Shown: positions 1-6,494, numbered from the stretch's first letter. The stretch is 8,993 nucleotides of DNA from Gammaproteobacteria bacterium (GCA_012965075.1 DTSY01000064.1:1487-10479), one strand, 5' to 3'. Translations and numbers: made by a program. The notes: a model not told the origin generated them from the sequence alone.

Positions 1-792
1 TTTGAAAGCACACACATCCATAATCTCTTCAAAAGATCTGCCGCTTTCCTTCATTTTTCTGTACACGCTGTAAGTGTGTTTTTCTCTTCCTTCAACAGAA
101 GAAGGTATTCCTTGATCAACTAGCTTCTTTTCCAAGGTTCCTTTTATTTTTTCCAGTAATCTTTTCTGGCTGCCTCTATTCTTTTTTAAGGCAGTTCTTA
201 ATTGTCTATATCTTGTTGGATAAAGAACCTTAAAAGACCTGTCCTCTAACTCTCTGTAGACATTATTCATACCTATCCTGTGTGCTATAGGGGCATAAAT
301 CTCCAAGGTTTCTTTAGCTTTTCGTTTTTGCTTTTCTAGATCGAGATATTCAATGGTTCTCATGTTGTGTAAACGATCTGCTAACTTCACAACTATTACT
401 CTTATATCTTTGGCCATAGCAAGAATCATTTTTTGGAAGTTTTCTGCATAAGCTTCAGTTCTGGAAGTGATATTTAGTTGGTCTAGCTTGCTTACACCAT
501 CTACTAAGTTCGCAACATTTTTATTGAATTGTTCCTCAATAACTTTCTTGGGAACCCCACAGTCTTCAATAACATCATGCAACATGGCTGCAGAAAGACT
601 ATCTTCATCCATATGAAAAGAGCTGAGAATATTAGCTACGGCTATTGGATGGCTAACATAAGGATCCCCACTAGTTCGGAACTGACCAGAATGGGCTTCA
701 TTAGCAAACTCAAAGGCTTTATTAACCTGTTCTATTTGCTTGGGTTCCAAATAATCAGAAAGTTTTTCTGATAAAGCATCAATCGATTCCAT
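1..792 (-). CDS. spoT: SpoT-type (p)ppGpp hydrolase/synthetase, N-terminal part (cut by window edge)
   Basis: Bifunctional alarmone enzyme that hydrolyses (p)ppGpp with an HD domain and can synthesise it with a following RelA/SpoT synthetase domain; cytoplasmic stringent-response regulator. 264 codons are visible from ATG at 792 and the frame is open to position 1. The HD domain is intact: H48 in SHPIAVA, H72-D73 and E76-D77 in LHDVIEDC, D139 and N143 in KLADRLHNMRT. RelA-type paralogs have a degenerate HD site, so this is SpoT (or a Rel) rather than RelA. GREKHTYSVYRKM (about 235-247) is the linker and start of the synthetase domain; its catalytic residues and the TGS/ACT regions lie outside the window. 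Sequence agrees with E. coli SpoT along the whole visible length. Third gene after gmk and rpoZ, 57 nt beyond rpoZ. No Shine-Dalgarno is visible; a terminator-like hairpin sits directly upstream. Confidence 0.95.
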   Translation of the reverse strand, partial: MESIDALSEKLSDYLEPKQIEQVNKAFEFANEAHSGQFRTSGDPYVSHPIAVANILSSFHMDEDSLSAAMLHDVIEDCGVPKKVIEEQFNKNVANLVDGVSKLDQLNITSRTEAYAENFQKMILAMAKDIRVIVVKLADRLHNMRTIEYLDLEKQKRKAKETLEIYAPIAHRIGMNNVYRELEDRSFKVLYPTRYRQLRTALKKNRGSQKRLLEKIKGTLEKKLVDQGIPSSVEGREKHTYSVYRKMKESGRSFEEIMDVCAFK

Positions 793-831
793 AAAAATAA
801 GAGTCTTTTGGTCTATTCTGACCTAAGGACT
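793..831 (-). terminator. terminator-like or attenuator hairpin between rpoZ and spoT
   Basis: Read on the minus strand, AGTCCTTAGGTC (831-820), loop AGAATA (819-814) and GACCAAAAGACT (813-802) fold into a stem with 10 of 12 positions paired and two mismatches. It is followed at once by CTTATTTTT (801-793) and then the spoT ATG at 792. Stem plus T-rich tract resembles an intrinsic terminator. It could end gmk-rpoZ transcripts, attenuate read-through into spoT, or act on spoT translation, since it fills the space where a ribosome site would be. The plus strand has no T-tract after the stem. The stem is only moderately GC-rich, so efficiency is uncertain. Confidence 0.45.
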
Positions 832-849
832 AAATAATTAAAGATGTTA

Positions 850-1122
850 TTATTCTACAGGAAGGTCTTCTGCTGCAAGTTCTTCAGAAAACTCATCTTC
901 AAGAACTGCAATATCTACTGTCAATTCGTTTATGTTGTCTTGTGTGACTGTTCCGGCTTCAATCTCCCTAAGAGCCATTACAGTTGCTTTATCATTGTCC
1001 CATTCAAGAGTGGCTCTTCGGCCACCAGTAGCTAACTGCCTAGCTCTTTTTGAAGCCAAAACAACTAAATCATACCTAGTTGGTACTTTATCTAAACAAT
1101 CCTCAACAGTAACTCTTGCCAT
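850..1122 (-). CDS. rpoZ: DNA-directed RNA polymerase subunit omega
   Basis: Small subunit that helps fold and assemble the beta' subunit of RNA polymerase and, in E. coli, contributes to a ppGpp-binding site. 90 aa, against 91 in E. coli. The N-terminus MARVTVEDCLDKVPTRYDLV and the segment ASKRARQLATGG match the conserved omega core, and NDKATVMALREIEAG is the family's second conserved block (about residues 43-57). The acidic tail after about residue 60 is variable, as usual in the family. It lies 49 nt after gmk and 57 nt before spoT, the classic gmk-rpoZ-spoT order. The ATG start is favoured by the family N-terminus; no strong Shine-Dalgarno is present. A possible own promoter overlaps the end of gmk. 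Confidence 0.96.
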   Translation of the reverse strand: MARVTVEDCLDKVPTRYDLVVLASKRARQLATGGRRATLEWDNDKATVMALREIEAGTVTQDNINELTVDIAVLEDEFSEELAAEDLPVE

Positions 1123-1153
1123 AATATTGTGTCTTCAGAATAAGGAGAAACGC

Positions 1154-1183
1154 ATTCTACAGGATATCTTGTTAATCTTCCAA
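1154..1183 (-). promoter_or_regulatory. candidate rpoZ promoter
   Basis: On the minus strand TTGGAA (1183-1178, 4 of 6 matches to the -35 consensus) is followed after 18 nt by TAGAAT (1159-1154, 5 of 6 matches to -10). The predicted start of transcription near 1147 would give a leader of about 25 nt before the rpoZ ATG at 1122. The -35 box overlaps the last codons of gmk. Hexamers like these occur by chance in AT-rich DNA, so support is modest. Confidence 0.3.
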
Positions 1184-1789
1184 TAAAGCCTCTAAGCAAA
1201 CTCTCGCAAAATTCTTTCTTTCTTTAGGCAAGGTTTTATTAGCAAAGATTATAGACTTTAAGTCACTTAAAGCCGTTTCAAATTCATCATTAACAACCAG
1301 ATGATCAAAGTGTTGACCATTTTTGACTTCTTTCTTGGCCTCTCCTAATCTTTTTTTTATTTCCTCTTTTTTATCTAGTCCCCGTGCATTTAATCTCAGT
1401 TGTAATTCAGCATAAGAAGGGGGAAGAATAAATATGGTTTCAGCATTAGGGTAAATTTCTTTAACTTGCTTTGCTCCTTGCCAATCAAGCTCAAGAATAA
1501 CATTCCAGTCATTTTTTAGCTTGTCCTCAACCCAAGATTTACTTGTTCCTTTGAAGTCACCAAAAACATCTGCATATTCCAAGAATTCCTGTTTCTGTAT
1601 CATAAGTTCAAATTCTTTTTTATTAACGAAATAGTAAGATTCTCCATGTTTCTCATTGACTCTTTTTTTTCTAGTCGTAAAAGAGGTGCTAAGAGTAAAT
1701 TTCAGATCTATAGCTTCTTTTAATAAAGCTTCAATCAGTGAAGTTTTGCCGGTTCCAGAGGGAGCAGCTATGACTATAAGTTTTGCCAT
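1172..1789 (-). CDS. gmk: Guanylate kinase
   Basis: Phosphorylates GMP to GDP with ATP in the cytoplasm, essential for GTP supply and salvage. 205 aa, near the 207 of E. coli. The P-loop is APSGTGKTS (residues 9-17). The GMP-binding region has STSFTTRKKR (34-43) and HGESYYFV (48-55), and LELDWQGAKQV (99-109) is the family hallmark where Asp102 sits beside the active site. ADVFGDFKGTSKSWVE (73-88) is the usual lid-adjacent block. The lid contains KKEEIKKRL (140-148). First gene of the minus-strand gmk-rpoZ-spoT cluster, divergent from pyrE. Start at ATG 1789 fits the family N-terminus; the upstream bases have no clear Shine-Dalgarno. The yicC gene that often precedes gmk in gammaproteobacteria is absent. 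Confidence 0.97.
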   Translation of the reverse strand: MAKLIVIAAPSGTGKTSLIEALLKEAIDLKFTLSTSFTTRKKRVNEKHGESYYFVNKKEFELMIQKQEFLEYADVFGDFKGTSKSWVEDKLKNDWNVILELDWQGAKQVKEIYPNAETIFILPPSYAELQLRLNARGLDKKEEIKKRLGEAKKEVKNGQHFDHLVVNDEFETALSDLKSIIFANKTLPKERKNFARVCLEALLED

Positions 1790-1808
1790 GTTTTTCTAAA
1801 ATGAGGTT

Positions 1809-1814
1809 ATTCTA
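1809..1814 (-). promoter_or_regulatory. candidate -10 element for gmk
   Basis: TAGAAT on the minus strand (5 of 6 to the sigma-70 -10 consensus) lies 19 nt before the gmk ATG. No convincing -35 box is found 16-18 nt upstream. It is noted because the same hexamer occurs at comparable distances before rpoZ and rpsU. Confidence 0.25.
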
Positions 1815-1833
1815 GGATGGAAACAATTACAAT

Positions 1834-1860
1834 ACTTCCTTAAGATAAATCTCAGGAAGT
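1834..1860 (+). promoter_or_regulatory. inverted repeat / hairpin before pyrE
   Basis: ACTTCCT (1834-1840) and AGGAAGT (1854-1860) form a perfect 7-bp inverted repeat. Inside it AGA (1843-1845) pairs with TCT (1850-1852) around a TAAA loop, with a 2x1 internal loop between the stems. The 3' arm contains AGGAAG, the only Shine-Dalgarno-like sequence before pyrE. It could be an RNA hairpin masking that site or a dimeric repressor operator in the gmk/pyrE divergent region. No T-tract follows on either strand, so it is not an intrinsic terminator. A weak promoter (TGGAAA at 1818, TAAGAT at 1841, spacing 17) would overlap it. Confidence 0.4.
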
Positions 1861-1875
1861 TTGTCATCAAAGATA

Positions 1876-2502
1876 ATGGTTGATATACAAAAAAAATTTC
1901 TAGAGTTAGCAATAGAGGTTAAAGCTCTTTTATTTGGTGAATTTACTCTTAAGTCTGGAAGAGAAAGTTTTTATTTTTTCAACATCACGTCATTTCTGGA
2001 ATCCGGTCATCTAGGCGAATTAGCTGATATCTACAGTCAAAAGATTATCGAATCAGAAATAAATTATGATGTAATTTTTGGACCAGCTTATAAAGGGATA
2101 CCTCTAGCAGCAGCTGTATCTACAGCCCTTAGTCAAAAATATTCTAAACTAATTCCAATCTGTTTTGATCGAAAAGAAGAAAAAAAACATGGCGAAGGAG
2201 GTGTTCTTATAGGCTCTGTTAAGAATAAGAGGGTTCTTATTATTGACGATGTTCTTACAGCAGGAACTGCTTTAAAGAACTCAATTCAAATTATTCAAGA
2301 GGCAGGAGGTACTGTGTCTGCTGCAATAATAGCCTTAGACCGTCAAGAACAAGATGGGGGTAAGCAGATAAGTGATAAATTGGCTGGTGAATTGAATATA
2401 CCTATTTACTCAATCTCAAATTTAGAAAATCTGATTTCTTTCTTAGAAACTAAGGGGCAAAAGGAAATTGCTGAAAAGCTTAAATCCTCCTTTAAAAATT
2501 AG
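1876..2502 (+). CDS. pyrE: Orotate phosphoribosyltransferase
   Basis: Transfers phosphoribose from PRPP to orotate, giving OMP, the fifth step of de novo UMP synthesis; cytoplasmic, normally a dimer. From ATG 1876 the product is 208 aa (E. coli 213). FGEFTLKSGRESFYFFN near the N-terminus and FGPAYKGIPLA (about residues 68-78) are conserved blocks. FDRKEEKKHGEGG (about 97-109) is the mobile catalytic loop, and VLIIDDVLTAGTA (about 120-132) is the PRPP-binding motif. A TTG at 1861 would add five residues, but AGGAAG at 1854-1859 is only 1 nt before it and 16 nt before the ATG. The ATG aligns better with the family N-terminus, so I prefer it without certainty. First gene of the operon with riboflavin synthase and two amidohydrolases; divergent from gmk. 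Confidence 0.95.
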   Translation: MVDIQKKFLELAIEVKALLFGEFTLKSGRESFYFFNITSFLESGHLGELADIYSQKIIESEINYDVIFGPAYKGIPLAAAVSTALSQKYSKLIPICFDRKEEKKHGEGGVLIGSVKNKRVLIIDDVLTAGTALKNSIQIIQEAGGTVSAAIIALDRQEQDGGKQISDKLAGELNIPIYSISNLENLISFLETKGQKEIAEKLKSSFKN

Positions 2503-2504
2503 AA

Positions 2505-3119
2505 ATGTTTACGGGCATCGTTCAAGCCAAAGGGCAAGTAGTTACAAAGAGACCTTCTCCAGAAGGGGAGGAACTAGAAATCGCGGTACCCAAGGGGTTT
2601 AACAAGGACTTAAAAGAAGGTGCAAGCGTCTCTGTTAATGGGGTTTGTTTAACAGTGACAGAATACTCTAAAGAAAGGATTTCATTTGATGTTATACAGG
2701 AAACTCTTAGGGCAACAAATCTGGGAGACCTTAATAAGACAACTGAAGTAAATATTGAAAGGTCGCTTAAATTTGGAGACGAAGTAGGAGGACATTTATT
2801 ATCAGGGCATGTCTCTTGTGCATGTAATGCAAGTCTAAATAGGGGAGAGGGAGAAGTGGAGATTTTAGTTGAAAAACCTTTAGGCTGGGGGGACCATATT
2901 ATTCCTAAAGGCTATGTTGCTCTAAATGGAGTAAGCTTAACGGTTGGAAAAGTAACGGATGATAATTTCTCAGTATTTCTTATCCCTGAGACAGTAAAGT
3001 CTACTAATCTTCTTTCCATAGAAGAAGGTGCCAAGCTTAATTTAGAAGTTGATCAAAGCGTTATGGCTTTATACGAAAAGGAAATGAAGACTTTCAAAAA
3101 AAATAGAGGAGAAGAATGA
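2505..3119 (+). CDS. ribE: Riboflavin synthase (alpha subunit type)
   Basis: Dismutates two 6,7-dimethyl-8-ribityllumazine molecules into riboflavin and the pyrimidinedione precursor, the last step of riboflavin synthesis (E. coli ribC/ribE product). 204 aa with the expected duplicated beta-barrel. Barrel one starts MFTGIVQAKG and has NGVCLTVTE (45-53, with Cys48), and KFGDEVGGHLLSGHV (89-103) carries His97 and His102. Barrel two repeats the pattern with KGYVALNGVSLTVGKV (135-150) and LIPETVKSTNL (159-169). Its start is 2 nt after the pyrE stop with no strong Shine-Dalgarno, implying translational coupling. Its TGA overlaps the ATG of the next gene as ATGA. Other riboflavin genes (ribBA, ribD, ribH) are not in the window, so its pairing with pyrE is not a standard rib operon. 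Confidence 0.96.
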   Translation: MFTGIVQAKGQVVTKRPSPEGEELEIAVPKGFNKDLKEGASVSVNGVCLTVTEYSKERISFDVIQETLRATNLGDLNKTTEVNIERSLKFGDEVGGHLLSGHVSCACNASLNRGEGEVEILVEKPLGWGDHIIPKGYVALNGVSLTVGKVTDDNFSVFLIPETVKSTNLLSIEEGAKLNLEVDQSVMALYEKEMKTFKKNRGEE

Positions 3120-4498
3120 AGAAATATTTATTTATGATTTTTATAGGGACTTTTTCTTTTCTTACATTAAGTCCTGAAGAAACTAAAGCTTTTGAATCAA
3201 CATATGAACCAAATGACAGTGGGGATGTTTTTATAGAAGACGCGAGAATTCTAACTGGTACAGGTAAAGAAATCCTAAAAGGCAGTATCTTAATATCTTC
3301 TAATAAAGTTAAGGCAATCGGAGAGAGCTTAAGTAAACCTCCTGGGGCAAAAGTAATTGATGCTAATGGAAAGTGGGTAACCCCAGGAATAATTGATATA
3401 CATTCCCATATGGGGGTTTATCCAGCTCCTAGCCTTAGGTCAAGCTCTGATGGGAATGAGGCCACCAGTCCTGTTACAGCTCATGTTTGGGCTGAGCATT
3501 CAGTTTGGACGCAAGATCCTCAAATGCCACTCGCACTGAAAGGAGGGATCACTACATTTCATGTATTACCCGGATCTGCCAATTTAATAGGCGGTAGAGG
3601 AGTTACACTTAAAAATATTTGGTCCAGAACAGTTCAGGGCATGAAATTTCCGGGGGCTCCTTATACCCTAAAGATGGCCTGTGGAGAGAATCCTAAGAGG
3701 GTCTATGGTGGAAGAAATAGTGAACCATCAACTCGTATGGGTAATGTAGCTGGTTATCGAAAAGCATGGATAAGAGCACAAGGTTACCGAAATAAATTAG
3801 AGGAATACAAATCAAAATCGGAAGAAGCTAAAGAGCTAGAATACGCACCGAGTAGGGATTTAGAGTTAGAGACTCTGGTCGGAGTTCTTGAGGGTGAGAT
3901 CTTAATCCAAAATCATTGCTATCGAGGCGAAGAAATGGCCGTTATGTTGGATATAGCAAAAGAATTTAACTATAAAGTCACGGCTTTCCACCACGCTGTA
4001 GAAGCTTATAAGGTTGCAGATATTTTAGCTGACAATGGTGTTTGTGCTGCCATGTGGGCAGATTGGTGGGGTTTTAAGCATGAAGCGTTTGATATGGTAT
4101 GGGAAAATGCTGCAATAGTAGACCAAGCTAATTCAGGTACAGGTTGCGCTATTATTCATTCAGATTCTGCAATTGGAATTCAAAGGCTAAATCAGGAAGC
4201 TGCTAAAGCTATGGCTGCAGGCAATAGGGCTGGATTTAATATACTGCCGTCAAGAGCCATTAAATGGATCACATCGAATCCTGCTAAAGCTCTTGGCATT
4301 GCTGATAAAGTAGGTTCTTTAGAAGCTGGAAAGATGGCAGACGTGGTGATATGGGACGGGAATCCATTTAGTGTCTACTCAAAAACGGAAAAAGTTTTTG
4401 TGGATGGCTTGCTGCTTTATGATAAAGATAATCCTTCTACTCCAAAAGCCACTGACTTTGAGTTAGGCATTATTAATTCTCAAGAGAACAGATTATGA
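3116..4498 (+). CDS. Secreted amidohydrolase, imidazolonepropionase-like family, metal site intact
   Basis: Metal-dependent hydrolase of the amidohydrolase superfamily (COG1228-like; relatives include dipeptidases of the Xaa-Arg/prolidase-like group). 460 aa. Residues 1-25 look like a signal peptide: MKKYLF, a hydrophobic core, then a likely cut after ETKA, so it probably acts in the periplasm. DARILTGTGKEILKGSI is the N-terminal small beta domain and VTPGIIDIHSHMG (88-100) holds the HxH pair His96/His98. K186 in TLKMACGEN is a candidate carboxylated lysine. H267 in QNHCYRGEE, H292/H293 in TAFHHAVEAYKV and D350 in HSDSAIG complete a normal ligand set. SLEAGKMADVVIWDGNPF (401-418) is the typical C-terminal return to the beta domain. 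GAGGAG precedes the start by 4 nt. Substrate cannot be told; a peptide or cyclic amide is plausible. Confidence 0.88.
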   Translation: MKKYLFMIFIGTFSFLTLSPEETKAFESTYEPNDSGDVFIEDARILTGTGKEILKGSILISSNKVKAIGESLSKPPGAKVIDANGKWVTPGIIDIHSHMGVYPAPSLRSSSDGNEATSPVTAHVWAEHSVWTQDPQMPLALKGGITTFHVLPGSANLIGGRGVTLKNIWSRTVQGMKFPGAPYTLKMACGENPKRVYGGRNSEPSTRMGNVAGYRKAWIRAQGYRNKLEEYKSKSEEAKELEYAPSRDLELETLVGVLEGEILIQNHCYRGEEMAVMLDIAKEFNYKVTAFHHAVEAYKVADILADNGVCAAMWADWWGFKHEAFDMVWENAAIVDQANSGTGCAIIHSDSAIGIQRLNQEAAKAMAAGNRAGFNILPSRAIKWITSNPAKALGIADKVGSLEAGKMADVVIWDGNPFSVYSKTEKVFVDGLLLYDKDNPSTPKATDFELGIINSQENRL

Positions 4499-5781
4499 AA
4501 ATTAATAAAAAAATACTCATCAGTTTTCTTAGTTGCATTATCTCTTTTCTTTCTTTCTCAGAAGAGCTGCTTTTAAAGAATGCAAAAATACACACTGCTA
4601 CTGAGAGAGGAACTTTAGAAAATAGTGATGTCTTAATTAGAGACGGAGTTATCCTTAGAATTGGAAAGAATTTAGTCTCTTCAAGAGCAAAAGAGAAAGA
4701 CCTTTCTGGGAAGGTCATTTCTCCGGGTTTCATAGCACCACAAACTCAATTAGGAATAGTAGAAATCGAACTGGTACCAGAAACAAGAGATGACAGGTCT
4801 GATATCTATTCTGCTGGCTTAAGCATTGACTCTGCCTTTAACGCTTCTTCGACTCTTATCCCATACAACTTAACAGGAGGAATCACTCTAAGTTTAACCA
4901 CGCCAAGTTCATCAGGTTTATTTTCTGGTTTAACATCAGTATTTTCTTTATCAGGCTCTTTGGAAGAAAGTCTTGTGATCTCTAATATTGCTTTGTCAGC
5001 AAATATAAGTGGCGGTGAAGACTCTATGGCAGCAAAAATCCTTCTTCTTGAAGACTCTTTAAATCTAGCCGCCATAACTGACTTTGGATTATCTCCTTTT
5101 ATCAGCAAAGGTGAGGTACAAAATGCCAAGTCAAGGAATAACCAAAGCAATTACTACAAGATCTATGAGTCTTCTTTACCAGAAGAAGTGAGTTACTCAG
5201 CAAGAGACTTAGTTGCTCTTAAAAAGGTTGTTAACCGAGAAATTCCTCTAGTAGTTAAAGCTAATCGGGCCTCTCACATACTAGCTTTGATAGATTTTGC
5301 AAAAAGAAAAAATATCAATCTCATTATTCATGGAGCAAAAGAGGGCTGGAGGGTATCAAGACAATTAGCTAAGGCCAAAATTCCTGTAATTCTCCAACCG
5401 ATAGACAACATTCCGAATTCCTTTAATGAGTTAGGTTCTAGATTAGATAATGCTTATTTACTAAATAAATCAGGGGTCACAATTTTAATTGGTTCTCATG
5501 AAACCCATAATGCTTACTTAAGTAGACAGGGTGCAGGTATTGCAGTTTCTTATGGTCTGCCATGGGAAGAAGCACTTAAAGGACTGACAAAGAATATTGC
5601 AGACGTCTTTAATTTGGATAAAAGAGGGTCTATCCAACCCGGATACATTGCTGATATTGTTGTTTGGAATGGAGACCCCTTAGAGGTTACATCTTTTGTT
5701 GAAGAAGCCTACTTATCTGGTAAAGCAGTACCTGTAAGGAACAGGTCGATGAAACTAAAAGACAGATATATCAATCAATAA
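4495..5781 (+). CDS. Secreted amidohydrolase-like protein with degenerate metal site
   Basis: 428 aa, same superfamily and fold as the preceding gene, joined to it by an ATGA overlap. Residues 1-22 look like a signal peptide (MKINKK, hydrophobic core, probable cut near SFS-EE), so export is likely. LLLKNAKIHTATERGTLENS and GKVISPGFIAP match the N-terminal beta domain, and RGSIQPGYIADIVVWNGDPL (377-396) matches the C-terminal one. Where the family has HxH it has Gln83-Thr-Gln85. The expected third-ligand region reads VVKANRAS (Lys255 where relatives have His), and the Asp-bearing strand reads IGSHETHNA (334-340 and neighbours) rather than a clear Asp. His279 in LIIHGAKEG remains. It may be a non-catalytic partner of the upstream enzyme, or active by altered chemistry. 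Frame and codon use look intact, so it is not a decaying gene. Confidence 0.82.
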   Translation: MKINKKILISFLSCIISFLSFSEELLLKNAKIHTATERGTLENSDVLIRDGVILRIGKNLVSSRAKEKDLSGKVISPGFIAPQTQLGIVEIELVPETRDDRSDIYSAGLSIDSAFNASSTLIPYNLTGGITLSLTTPSSSGLFSGLTSVFSLSGSLEESLVISNIALSANISGGEDSMAAKILLLEDSLNLAAITDFGLSPFISKGEVQNAKSRNNQSNYYKIYESSLPEEVSYSARDLVALKKVVNREIPLVVKANRASHILALIDFAKRKNINLIIHGAKEGWRVSRQLAKAKIPVILQPIDNIPNSFNELGSRLDNAYLLNKSGVTILIGSHETHNAYLSRQGAGIAVSYGLPWEEALKGLTKNIADVFNLDKRGSIQPGYIADIVVWNGDPLEVTSFVEEAYLSGKAVPVRNRSMKLKDRYINQ

Positions 5782-5783
5782 GA

Positions 5784-6239
5784 TTATTTAGTTAAATTTT
5801 CCTTTACTAGCTTACTAACTAAAGACATGTCGGCTTTTCCTTGCAAGTCCAATTTTAGGGAGCCCATTATTTTACCTATGTCCTGAGGGGTCTTAGCATT
5901 TAGACTTTTAATGGAGTTAAAAACAATTTCCTTTATTTCATCCTCCGAAAGCTGCTCAGGTAGGAATTCAGAAAGAGTTTCAATTTCTCTTTCTTCTTTC
6001 AAAGATAACTCTTCTCTACCCGCAGATCGAAATTGATTAGATGAATCCTTCCTTTGTTTAATCATTCTTTGAAGAATAGCAATCACTTCTCGATCGGATA
6101 AATCTGATCTTTTATCTATTTCTTCTCTTTGTATTTCTGAAATGGCCATACGTAAGGTTGTAGTCTTCTCTTTTTCACCTTTTTTCATTGAGGACTTTAT
6201 TACCTCTTGAATCAGAGGTTTTATGTTATCTTCAGACAT
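5784..6239 (-). CDS. yqeY: YqeY / GatB-YqeY domain protein
   Basis: Small helical protein of the YqeY family, related to the C-terminal tRNA-binding domain of GatB; it is often assumed to help tRNA-linked amidation but its role is not established. 151 aa, standard length. Family blocks are visible: LRMAISEIQREEIDKR (29-44), REVIAILQRMIKQRKDS (50-66), REIETLSEFLPEQLSEDEI (84-102), and IGKIMGSLKLDLQGKADMS (121-139). It begins 14 nt after rpsU and is presumably co-transcribed. In Pseudomonas-like genomes the order is rpsU-yqeY-dnaG-rpoD; here the unit ends at yqeY, whose stop is 2 nt from the converging amidohydrolase stop. Confidence 0.93.
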   Translation of the reverse strand: MSEDNIKPLIQEVIKSSMKKGEKEKTTTLRMAISEIQREEIDKRSDLSDREVIAILQRMIKQRKDSSNQFRSAGREELSLKEEREIETLSEFLPEQLSEDEIKEIVFNSIKSLNAKTPQDIGKIMGSLKLDLQGKADMSLVSKLVKENLTK

Positions 6240-6253
6240 TTGAAGGGATGGTT

Positions 6254-6469
6254 TTAAAAACGAGGAGGGCGTCCTAGACGGTTTTTTCTTTGATTTTTAG
6301 CTTCTCTTTTTACAGCTGCTGCAGCCTTTCTTTTCCTTACTGCAGTGGGTTTCTCATAAAACTCTCTTTTTCTAGCCTCAGGAATTACACCTGCCCTTTC
6401 ACAGGCACGCTTAAACTTTCGTAAACCAACATCGAATGATTCGTTATTCTTAATATTTATAGAGGGCAT
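6254..6469 (-). CDS. rpsU: 30S ribosomal protein S21
   Basis: Small basic protein of the 30S subunit, located near the anti-Shine-Dalgarno end of 16S rRNA and needed for efficient initiation on natural mRNAs. 71 aa, the same length as E. coli S21. Hallmarks are MPSINIKNNESFDVGLRKF, KRACERAGVIPEARKREFYE and KPTAVRKRKAAAAVKR, followed by a strongly basic tail ending RLGRPPRF, which differs in sequence from the E. coli tail. It is divergent from tsaD, as in many gammaproteobacteria, and followed after 14 nt by yqeY. The ATG at 6469 has a weak AGG about 8 nt upstream. dnaG and rpoD, usual partners in the macromolecular synthesis operon, do not follow. Confidence 0.97.
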   Translation of the reverse strand: MPSINIKNNESFDVGLRKFKRACERAGVIPEARKREFYEKPTAVRKRKAAAAVKREAKNQRKNRLGRPPRF

Positions 6470-6494
6470 ACATTGAACCTAAATAAGTCGCGCA

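Noticed and set aside
529..771. Plus-strand open frame antisense to spoT
   Set aside because: Lies wholly inside the clear SpoT HD-domain coding region on the minus strand; its product has no recognisable features.
844..1186. Two overlapping plus-strand frames (844-1035 and 932-1186)
   Set aside because: Antisense shadows of rpoZ; the minus-strand product is an unmistakable omega subunit.
4528..4540. Possible lipobox (FLSC, Cys14) in the second amidohydrolase
   Set aside because: Residues before Cys do not fit the usual Leu-Ala/Ser-Gly/Ala pattern, and the cysteine sits in the middle of the hydrophobic core; a standard signal peptidase I site near residue 22 fits better.
4473..5150. Minus-strand frames at 4473-4733 and 4806-5150
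   Set aside because: Antisense to the second amidohydrolase, which has a signal peptide and family motifs across the same bases.
5787..5823. TTTAGTTA / TAACTAAA inverted repeat as a terminator for the amidohydrolase operon
   Set aside because: The stem is entirely weak pairs apart from one G-C, the loop is over 20 nt, it has no T-tract, and it lies inside the coding end of yqeY.
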